6,659 nucleotides of DNA from an uncultured Kiloniellales bacterium (GTDB lineage: Bacteria > Pseudomonadota > Alphaproteobacteria > Kiloniellales > JAKSDN01), in contig CALJXB010000032.1 in NCBI GenBank assembly GCA_937974415.1, positions 1 to 6,659 on the forward strand, written 5' to 3'. The translations under genes were made by a program, and so were the position numbers. The first letter of the stretch is position 1; every line of letters begins with the position of its first letter. The notes below the pieces were generated by a model that ran no database searches, was not told the origin of the DNA, and worked only from the letters and a program-made list of their open reading frames with translations. Shown here in pieces: positions 1-4,605 of the stretch.

Positions 1-435
1 ATCGTGCTCTGCCTCGGCGGCAGCGACGAGGGCGGCGGCCCGGATGCCGGCCCCGCCCTGGCGGTTCAGGCCGCGCTCGCCATGGCCCTCGGCAACGCGG
101 CATTGCTGGCCGAGGAGAGCGACCGGGCGGCGGTCTCGCGCATCTTCGAGGCCTGCAAGCGGGCCGGCCTCCCGCGCGGCATCGTCTTTGCGGCCAGGGG
201 GAGCGCCGAGGACTTGGCCCGCTTGCCGGAGATTTCGGCGGTGGCGTGCAGCGGCGGCGACGAGGTGGTCGCGCGTCTCCGCGTTCTGCTCGCCGAGCGC
301 CCCGGCCCGCGCCTGCCCTTGATCGAGACCCTGGACGATGCCGAGCGCTTCGTCACGGAACGGGTCATATCGGTGGACACCACCGCCTCGGGCGGCAACG
401 CCACCCTGCTGGCGGAGATGGAACAGGACGCTTAG
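1..435 (+). CDS. putA: Proline dehydrogenase / P5C dehydrogenase PutA, C-terminal fragment (5' end outside window)
   Basis: The first frame is open from base 1 to a TAG at 433-435 and gives about 144 residues with no convincing internal start, so this is the end of a longer gene. The last stretch contains ERVISVDTTASGGNATLL, which closely resembles the conserved C-terminal motif of bifunctional PutA proteins (ER..SVNT.AAGGNASL in family members). The preceding segment, with VLCLGG near base 4 and AALAMALGNAALL near base 75, fits the degenerate aldehyde-dehydrogenase-like domain of long PutAs. PutA oxidises proline to glutamate through a flavin proline dehydrogenase domain and an NAD-dependent P5C dehydrogenase domain; both catalytic domains would lie upstream of this window. 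The Asn-to-Asp change in SVDT is a small departure from the usual motif. The gene converges on the M24 gene with 13 bp between stop codons. Identification rests on the tail motif only. Confidence 0.78.
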   Translation: MVLCLGGSDEGGGPDAGPALAVQAALAMALGNAALLAEESDRAAVSRIFEACKRAGLPRGIVFAARGSAEDLARLPEISAVACSGGDEVVARLRVLLAERPGPRLPLIETLDDAERFVTERVISVDTTASGGNATLLAEMEQDA

Positions 436-448
436 GTCTTCGCCGCCC

Positions 449-1606
449 CTAGACCACGCAGAGGTCTTTCGGATAGGGCGTGAAGCACTCGTAGCCGTCG
501 TCGGTCACCACGATGGTATCGCCGATCCGGCCGCCGAAGGTCCGCGGGATGGTGATGCCGCCGTCGACGGCGAAGGTCATGCCGGCGCGTAAGGGAGTCT
601 TGTCGCCCTCCTTGAGCTCCGGCTGCTCCAGGAACGAACAGCCGATGGCGCGCCCGGTGCGGTAGCCCGGCGCGAAGCCGGCCGAGAGGTAGACCTCGTT
701 CGCGGCCTCGTGGACCGCCTCGGCCGTGACGCCGGGGCGAATGGCCGAGAGGGCCGCCTCCTGGGCCGCCACGGTCGCCTCGTAGACCCGCGCGTCCTCG
801 TCGCGCGCGGCGCCGATGAAGAACTCCCGGTCGAAGCCGAGCTTGTACTGCTTGAAGTTCACCATGCCGCAGAAGCACATGTAGACCGGGTCGCCGCGCT
901 CCAGGCGCCGCACGTTGGAGCGGCGGTGCACTTTCGAGGTATCCCGGCCGGACTGCAGGACCTGCAGGTTGTGCACGGTCGGGGAAATGAAGTGCTCCCA
1001 GCCCTTATCGCTCAGGAACTCGGCGGCCTTGCGAGTGCCGCCGGCGAGCACGGCCAGCGCCACCTCGTATTCCGGCACGCCTTCGCCGAGGGCGGCCTTG
1101 CCGGCCTCGACCATGGCGACGGCGACCTGGCCGGCCTGGCGCATGATCTCGATTTCCGCGGGCGATTTGATGACCCGCATGTCGCCGATGAGGCCCGCGA
1201 CGTCGGTAAAGCGCGCCCGGCCGACATGCTCCTCCAGGAAATCGAGGACCAGGGCCGACACCTTGAGCCGCTCCCAGCCGAGGGCGGCGGCGGGCCCATG
1301 CTCGTCCAGGGCCCAGCCGAGCACGGCGTCCCAGCGGTTCGCGCCCGCATCCTCCCAGGGCCGGATATCCTCGACCCAGGTCATGTCGCCGACCATCTCG
1401 GACTCCATGAGCGGCGTGATCACCGTCGGCGCACCGTCGCGCGGGACCAATAGGAAGGTCGGCCGGCCGAACTCGACGCCAAGATAGCCCCAGAAGCCGG
1501 CGTAGTAGGCGATCGAATCCTCGTCGGTGAGGACCGCAAGCTCGACGCCCGCGTCCCCCAGCCGGCGCTGCAGCTCCGCGGTGCGCTGCTTCATTTCGGG
1601 GATCAT
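449..1606 (-). CDS. Creatinase-like M24 family protein with degenerate metal site
   Basis: The protein has 385 residues, the usual size for two-domain M24 proteins. Residues about 5-140 form a creatinase N-terminal-type domain and about 150-385 the pita-bread catalytic fold, with family landmarks MRVIKSPAEIEIMR (143-156), VPEYEVAL (177-184) and a C-terminal GGRIGDTIVVTDDG. Metal-dependent M24 peptidases use Asp, Asp, His, Glu, Glu. By eye these positions are Cys244, Gly257, Arg319, Asp348 and Gly362, so a dinuclear metal peptidase site is not expected. The pattern recalls creatinase, a metal-free M24 amidinohydrolase: LQSGRDTSKVH keeps a His (His227) where creatinase has its catalytic His232, and Asp259 and Asp348 stand where creatinase has Glu262 and Glu358. 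A hydrolase of a small C-N substrate is therefore more likely than an aminopeptidase, but the substrate is unknown; ectoine hydrolase-like enzymes are another M24 alternative. The ATG at 1606 follows a near-ideal AGGAGG with a 6-nt spacer (complement of 1613-1618). The stop is TAG. Confidence 0.8.
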   Translation of the reverse strand: MIPEMKQRTAELQRRLGDAGVELAVLTDEDSIAYYAGFWGYLGVEFGRPTFLLVPRDGAPTVITPLMESEMVGDMTWVEDIRPWEDAGANRWDAVLGWALDEHGPAAALGWERLKVSALVLDFLEEHVGRARFTDVAGLIGDMRVIKSPAEIEIMRQAGQVAVAMVEAGKAALGEGVPEYEVALAVLAGGTRKAAEFLSDKGWEHFISPTVHNLQVLQSGRDTSKVHRRSNVRRLERGDPVYMCFCGMVNFKQYKLGFDREFFIGAARDEDARVYEATVAAQEAALSAIRPGVTAEAVHEAANEVYLSAGFAPGYRTGRAIGCSFLEQPELKEGDKTPLRAGMTFAVDGGITIPRTFGGRIGDTIVVTDDGYECFTPYPKDLCVV

Positions 1607-1811
1607 GGCGCGCCTCCTCTATCCACGACTTCCGTTGGGTCGATCATCGCGTAGCTTGGCGCCGCCGGGCGAGTCAAGAATGCGCGTCCCTGCATCGCTC
1701 GCCGCCGCTTCAAATCGGCCGCGAATTGCTCTAGCGTGACCCTGGTGTCGATTGCCATTTAGCGGGAGCCCGATCATTTCCGTCAAACCTGTCGCTGAAA
1801 TCCCGGGGGGT
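1607..1811. other. Divergent intergenic region between the M24 and class II aldolase genes
   Basis: About 205 bp separate the two divergent starts and must contain both promoters. I see the strong ribosome-binding site of the M24 gene at its left edge and a G-rich run (1805-1810) before the aldolase ATG at its right edge. A short CGAT-C-ATCG palindrome lies at 1641-1649. No convincing -35/-10 pair or extended operator was recognised. If the aldolase used the TTG at 1752, 60 bp of this region would be coding. Confidence 0.4.
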
Positions 1812-2603
1812 ATGTCCGAAGAGGAGTGGGCGGCCCGGGTCGAGCTGGCCGCGCTCTACCGCCTGGCGGACCACTACGCCATGAGCGACATCGTCAACCA
1901 GACGATCTGCGCGCGCATCCCGGGGGAGCCCGAGCGCTTCCTCATGTGCCCCCGGGGCCGCATGTTCGAGGAGATCCGCGCCTCGGACCTGGTGAAGGTC
2001 GACCTCGACGGCACCGTGCTCGAGGGGCCCGGCATCTGGGACGGCGATGCCGACTGGGACATCGCCGCGGCGAACGGCGAGCGATGGGTCACCCACGGCG
2101 CGGTCAATCTCGGCATGTGGATCTTCGGCACACGGCCGGACTGTAACGTCTTCATCCACGCCCACGACGAGGAGGTGCAGGCGGTCTCGGCTACCGAAGG
2201 CCGGCTGCAGGCGGTGAGCCAGGCCGCGGTCTATCTCGGCCACCTGATCGGCTACCTCGACTACGACTTCGCCGAGGACGACGACTACGCGGACCAGTTC
2301 TGCCGCACGGTTGCGGACCACGACATCATCGTCGCGCGCAATCACGGCTATTACACCCTCGGCCGGCGGGCGTCGGAGGCCTTCTTCCGCGCCTACTATC
2401 TCCGTGAAGCTTGCTCGGTGCAGGTCAAGGCCGCGGCGACCGCCGCCGGCCTGGGCGAGCGGCTGCGGCCGATCGACCCCCAGCGCGTTGCCATGCTGCA
2501 GGATCAGATGGCGGCGTCGGGCCACTACGCCTACGACGGCTCCACCGAATGGGCCGCCCTGCTTCGTAAGCTCGCGCGCATCTGCCCCGACTACGCAACC
2601 TGA
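1812..2603 (+). CDS. Class II aldolase/adducin domain protein
   Basis: The protein has 263 residues, typical for bacterial proteins of the class II aldolase/adducin fold. The metal-binding histidines are visible: FIHAH (His116, His118) and ARNHGYYTLGR (His178), matching the IHTH and RNHG motifs of the family. The spacing RPDCNVFIHAHDEEVQAVSA followed by LQAVSQ and YLREACSVQV resembles the adducin-like branch (HTHT...AVSA...LPLSQ; YLERACQAQV). The catalytic Glu of fuculose-phosphate aldolase, normally a few residues before the LH..IY helix, is not evident; Val and Asn occupy this area. An acidic, Trp-rich insertion (about 74-93) precedes it. Aldolase, decarboxylase or dehydratase chemistry on a sugar acid-like substrate is possible but not assignable. 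I chose the ATG at 1812 because a G-rich run lies just upstream and the family-like sequence begins there; an in-frame TTG at 1752 would add 20 residues but has no ribosome-binding site. Divergent from the M24 gene, which may share its pathway. Confidence 0.82.
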   Translation: MSEEEWAARVELAALYRLADHYAMSDIVNQTICARIPGEPERFLMCPRGRMFEEIRASDLVKVDLDGTVLEGPGIWDGDADWDIAAANGERWVTHGAVNLGMWIFGTRPDCNVFIHAHDEEVQAVSATEGRLQAVSQAAVYLGHLIGYLDYDFAEDDDYADQFCRTVADHDIIVARNHGYYTLGRRASEAFFRAYYLREACSVQVKAAATAAGLGERLRPIDPQRVAMLQDQMAASGHYAYDGSTEWAALLRKLARICPDYAT

Positions 2604-2611
2604 GCGCCCGT

Positions 2612-2628
2612 CGGGTCGGTCGGACCCG
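2612..2628. terminator. Candidate stem-loop between convergent genes
   Basis: CGGGTC (2612-2617) and GACCCG (2623-2628) form a perfect 6-bp stem with a 5-nt loop, starting 8 bp after the aldolase stop and lying between it and the convergent hemerythrin gene. The position suits transcription termination in either direction. No T-run follows on either strand, so an intrinsic terminator is only weakly supported; it could instead protect mRNA 3' ends. Confidence 0.4.
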
Positions 2629-2682
2629 CCGTCAAATGCCGCTAAATGAGGCGTGGCAGGAAGTATCGGGCCCGGCTCGGCA

Positions 2683-3240
2683 TTATCCGTGAGCCTCCGC
2701 CTCCCACGACAGGATGGTGTCGCGCAGGTTCGAATAGCGCGCCTCGGCGTCCGGGTCCATCAAGGGATCGGCCTCGGCGGTGAGCTCCGAGGCCAGCTCT
2801 GCCAGCTCTTCCGGCCCCAGCGCAGTCTCCGCTAGGGGCAGGAAGTGTTCCTCCTCCATCTCCATGTGATGGCGTTGGGTGGCGATGAACTCCGTGGCCG
2901 CCCGCGTCAGGTCGCTGCGCGACAGCTCGGCCTCGTCCAGCACGCGGCGGACGAGCTCGGCGAAGCGGCGGGTCAGGATGCCCAACTCCTCGTGCTGTGC
3001 CTCCAGCTTCTGCAAGGGGCCGGCCGTGTCCGTTCCCTCGATGATCTTCCGGGCGAGCAAGTCCTCTTTCGGATGGTGGCAGCGGTCGGGGTAGTCGAGG
3101 AAGTAGTCGAGCGCGCCAAGGATGACTTCGTAGTCGGGTTGGCCACCCTCGCTGAAGACGGCGATCTGCCTTTCGAGCGCGTCCAGGAGCTTGGCCATGT
3201 TCCGGTGTTCGTCGCGAATCTGCTCGATAATGTTCGTCAT
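2683..3240 (-). CDS. Hemerythrin (HHE) domain protein
   Basis: This 185-residue, all-helical protein has hemerythrin/HHE iron-ligand motifs: DEH (His12), HHPKED (His55/His56 with Glu59), AQHEE (His83) and RHHMEMEEEHF (His124/His125 with Glu129 and Glu130). Proteins of this family carry a non-heme di-iron centre that binds O2 or NO, or senses iron or oxygen. No signal peptide or membrane segment is seen, so it should be cytoplasmic. The tail after about residue 140 is acidic and contains no recognised domain. The ATG at 3240 was chosen because AGGAG lies about 6-7 nt upstream on the minus strand and the domain begins at once; the frame stays open far upstream, but that extension overlaps the GNAT gene. 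The stop is TAA. It lies 26 bp downstream of the GNAT gene on the same strand and is probably co-transcribed. The upstream FNR-type site suggests oxygen- or NO-dependent control. Confidence 0.87.
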   Translation of the reverse strand: MTNIIEQIRDEHRNMAKLLDALERQIAVFSEGGQPDYEVILGALDYFLDYPDRCHHPKEDLLARKIIEGTDTAGPLQKLEAQHEELGILTRRFAELVRRVLDEAELSRSDLTRAATEFIATQRHHMEMEEEHFLPLAETALGPEELAELASELTAEADPLMDPDAEARYSNLRDTILSWEAEAHG

Positions 3241-3266
3241 ACCGATCTCCTCGCAGTCGGTCCGCG

Positions 3267-3809
3267 CTATGGCCTCGCTTGGGTGCCCTCGGGCGGTTCG
3301 CCGGACCCGGCCGATTCGAGATGCGGTGCCGTCGTCGCGTCGAAGCACTTGGACAGCCGCGCCATGTCCAGCCGAAACCCGGCGCCCTTGAAAAGCTGGC
3401 CGGTTTGGTTGCGGCGGTGGTTTGGCGATCTTCGCTCCGTACGGTTCAATAGGCTGATGGCGAGGCAAGCACAACCCTGATCGCGCGCCAGCTGCTCCAT
3501 CGCTGCGAGCAGTGCCCCAGCGGCCTGCTGGGCACCGATCAAGGAGGCCACCGCGAAATTCTCGATCACGAGCACGTGGCCGCGGTGCAGATCGGGGCGT
3601 ATGTGATAGACGGAGAGCCCGATGATGTGACTTTGAGGATCCTGAAGGGTCATGATCCCGTGGCCGCCTTGCCCGTTCGCGGCAACCACGGCACCGGCAT
3701 AGCTCGACCACTGTTGGGCGGTGATCCGATCGTCCAGAATTGCCACCACCGGGAAGGCCTCCGGAATGCGCTCCCGGGACAGCGGCCGAGCATTGTAGTG
3801 GACCAGCAC
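3267..3809 (-). CDS. GNAT family N-acetyltransferase (putative)
   Basis: The protein has 180 residues. The central section looks like a GNAT core: a beta strand VLVIENFAV (79-87) is followed by a loop and helix IGAQQAAGALLAAMEQLAR (91-109), at the place where GNAT enzymes bind the acetyl-CoA pyrophosphate. Then come strand CACLAISL (113-120) and the typical LFKGAGFRLD (139-148) near the end, equivalent to the FYEKLGF motif of the family. The canonical Q/R-x-x-G-x-G/A loop is imperfect (QAAGAL). The N-terminal part is compatible with the GNAT beta strands, and the C-terminal 25 residues are low-complexity and probably disordered. The acceptor substrate is unknown. The start is GTG at 3809, with AAGGG about 9 nt upstream; I see no better in-frame start. 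It is the first gene of the probable GNAT-hemerythrin operon, about 70 bp from the perfect FNR-type box. Confidence 0.68.
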   Translation of the reverse strand: MLVHYNARPLSRERIPEAFPVVAILDDRITAQQWSSYAGAVVAANGQGGHGIMTLQDPQSHIIGLSVYHIRPDLHRGHVLVIENFAVASLIGAQQAAGALLAAMEQLARDQGCACLAISLLNRTERRSPNHRRNQTGQLFKGAGFRLDMARLSKCFDATTAPHLESAGSGEPPEGTQARP

Positions 3810-3834
3810 GAATTACCCTTAATGTTTCAGTTGG

Positions 3835-3848
3835 TTGATCGATATCCG
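3835..3848. promoter_or_regulatory. Imperfect FNR/CRP-type palindrome (site 2)
   Basis: TTGAT-CGAT-ATCCG matches the FNR consensus TTGAT-N4-ATCAA at 8 of 10 defined positions, with the left half-site perfect. Its centre is exactly 45 bp from that of the perfect site, about four helical turns. It lies only 26 bp before the GNAT start codon, so an occupied site could repress leftward transcription or cooperate with site 1. It could also be a chance match. Confidence 0.4.
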
Positions 3849-3879
3849 CTTAGCTTGGCGGGGCTTGACCGGCGGTTCA

Positions 3880-3893
3880 TTGATGCAGATCAA
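3880..3893. promoter_or_regulatory. Perfect FNR/Anr/Dnr-type binding site
   Basis: TTGATGCAGATCAA is an exact match to TTGAT-N4-ATCAA, the consensus for FNR/Anr/FixK/Dnr regulators of the CRP family. It sits in the only long divergent intergenic region of the window, 70 bp from the GNAT start and 219 bp from the aorA start. These regulators respond to low oxygen through an Fe-S cluster (FNR/Anr), to upstream oxygen-sensing cascades (FixK) or to NO (Dnr/Nnr). The site alone does not say which, nor which operon it controls; the nearer leftward GNAT-hemerythrin operon and the oxygen-sensitive AOR operon are both sensible targets. Confidence 0.75.
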
Positions 3894-3948
3894 AGCGCTC
3901 GGCGGTCGCGCCGGAGAGTGGCCAGAGCCCTCGCATTTCAAGAAATCT

Positions 3949-3957
3949 TGGTATAAG
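3949..3957 (+). promoter_or_regulatory. aorA: Extended -10 promoter candidate for aorAB
   Basis: TGGTATAAG carries a TGn extension and a 5-of-6 match to TATAAT, which stands out in this GC-rich DNA. No -35 element lies at the expected distance (around 3929-3934), consistent with an activator-dependent promoter. Transcription from about 3963-3964 would place the centre of the perfect FNR box near -77 and give a leader of about 150 nt. That spacing is not one of the classical FNR positions, so the link is uncertain. Confidence 0.35.
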
Positions 3958-4042
3958 GTGCCTCAGGGTCGAAGCTGCCGCGGCCGAAGGGTTTCCGTAG
4001 ATTTTCCCGGGCGAGACGGCGGCGCGAAACAAGACAGCAATG

Positions 4043-4075
4043 GGCCGCTTTTCCGGCAGTGCCGGCAGGGCGGCC
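4043..4075 (+). promoter_or_regulatory. Nested stem-loop in the aorA leader
   Basis: GGCCGC (4043-4048) pairs with GCGGCC (4070-4075), and inside it CCGGC (4053-4057) pairs with GCCGG (4061-4065) around an AGT loop. The two helices are separated by a symmetric 4x4 internal loop (TTTT opposite CAGG). The element ends 37 nt before the aorA start and 26 nt before its ribosome-binding site. It has no T-run, so it is not a standard terminator; a cis-regulatory or mRNA-stabilising role is possible. It does not match any riboswitch I can recall with confidence. Confidence 0.4.
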
Positions 4076-4112
4076 TCGTAATGACCCGCGGGGCGATCTC
4101 TGGAGGCGGTTT

Positions 4113-4592
4113 ATGCAACGATCACTATCAATTGAACCAGAAAAATGCACGGGTTGCTTGCAGTGCGAACTCGCCTGTTCGCTCGACAACGAAGGGGCGT
4201 TCAACCCGTCTAAGTCGCGCATTCGCGTCTTCAAGTTCGAGGACGAAGGCCGGTTCGTACCCTATACCTGCACCCAGTGTGCGGAGGCCTGGTGCCTCAA
4301 GGCCTGTCCGGTCGATGCGATCAGCCTCGACCCCGAGACCGGCGCCAAGGTGGTGTCCGATGCACTCTGCGTCGGCTGCAAGGTCTGCACCATCGCGTGC
4401 CCCTTCGGCACCATCAACTACAACCAGGACACCGGCAAGGTCATCAAGTGCGACCTCTGCGAGGGCGAACCGGAATGCGCGACGGCCTGCCCGACCGACG
4501 CCATCACCTACATCGACGCCAATTGGACCGGCCTGGAACGGATGCGGGCCTGGGCCCAGCGGACGGACGCCGGCGCCGGCGCGGCCGAGTAA
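4113..4592 (+). CDS. aorA: Four-cluster [4Fe-4S] ferredoxin-like subunit of aldehyde oxidoreductase (AorA-like)
   Basis: This 159-residue protein contains exactly 16 cluster-type cysteines in four groups: C12-C15-C18-C22, C53-C56-C61-C65, C86-C89-C92-C96 and C113-C116-C122-C126. Three groups end in CP or precede PxDAI-type turns, as in polyferredoxins of the DmsB/HycB kind. This predicts four [4Fe-4S] clusters. It should be cytoplasmic, as no signal or membrane segment is seen. Small proteins of this layout accompany bacterial W/Mo aldehyde oxidoreductases (AorA of the AorABC enzyme), where they carry electrons from the pterin subunit to an FAD subunit or other acceptor. The tail after about residue 130 is an Ala/Gly-rich extension. 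The ATG at 4113 was chosen because TGGAGG lies 6 nt upstream and the ferredoxin fold starts at once; an in-frame upstream start at 4059 would overlap the leader stem-loop. The gene ends 13 bp before aorB, so it is the first gene of that operon. Confidence 0.88.
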   Translation: MQRSLSIEPEKCTGCLQCELACSLDNEGAFNPSKSRIRVFKFEDEGRFVPYTCTQCAEAWCLKACPVDAISLDPETGAKVVSDALCVGCKVCTIACPFGTINYNQDTGKVIKCDLCEGEPECATACPTDAITYIDANWTGLERMRAWAQRTDAGAGAAE

Positions 4593-4605
4593 GGGAGGCA
4601 GAACC

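Larger units (their letters stand above)
3810..4112. other. Regulatory intergenic region between the GNAT-hemerythrin and aorAB operons
   Basis: This 303-bp divergent region has no credible gene: the long open frame running through it into the oxidoreductase is a GC-rich reading-frame artefact with no domain-like sequence. Its left half is clearly AT-richer than the flanking genes and holds two FNR-like palindromes (3835-3848 and 3880-3893) and an extended -10 candidate (3949-3957). Its right half holds a nested stem-loop (4043-4075) and the aorA ribosome-binding site (GGAGG, 4102-4106). Details are in the separate entries. Confidence 0.7.

Noticed and set aside
435..455. GGTCT/AGACC inverted repeat at the convergent putA-M24 junction as a terminator
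   Set aside because: The stem is only 5 bp with an 11-nt loop and no T-run, and part of it lies in the M24 coding end; too weak to call.
710..1453. Long plus-strand open frames across the M24 gene
   Set aside because: They are antisense shadows caused by high third-position GC; their composition is not protein-like, whereas the minus strand gives clear M24 motifs.
1731..2525. 264-codon minus-strand frame opposite the class II aldolase gene
   Set aside because: No recognisable domain, and the plus strand encodes conserved IHAH and RNHG motifs of the aldolase family.
3241..3711. Upstream extension of the hemerythrin frame on the minus strand
   Set aside because: It overlaps the GNAT gene, is Arg/Pro-rich without domain features, and the ATG at 3240 has its own ribosome-binding site immediately before the HHE domain.
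1652..3859. The 10-mer TAGCTTGGCG occurring in both divergent intergenic regions (near 1652 and at 3851)
   Set aside because: A single short match without symmetry or further copies; most likely chance.
3855..3870. Sigma-54-like GG...GC promoter in TTGGCGGGGCTTGACC
   Set aside because: The GG-N10-GC core is not satisfied (GG followed by CC at the required spacing).
3865..3893. TTGACC (3865-3870) as a -35 element with GATCAA (3888-3893) as the -10
   Set aside because: The -35 and 17-bp spacing look good, but the -10 matches only three of six positions and coincides with the right half of the FNR-type palindrome, which explains the bases better.
3835..4605. Long in-frame extension upstream of aorB that would make an 872-residue protein
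   Set aside because: The extension overlaps the well-supported ferredoxin gene in another frame, has low-complexity Arg/Ser/Pro-rich composition and no domain sequence. The AOR family begins at the ATG at 4606, which has a good ribosome-binding site.
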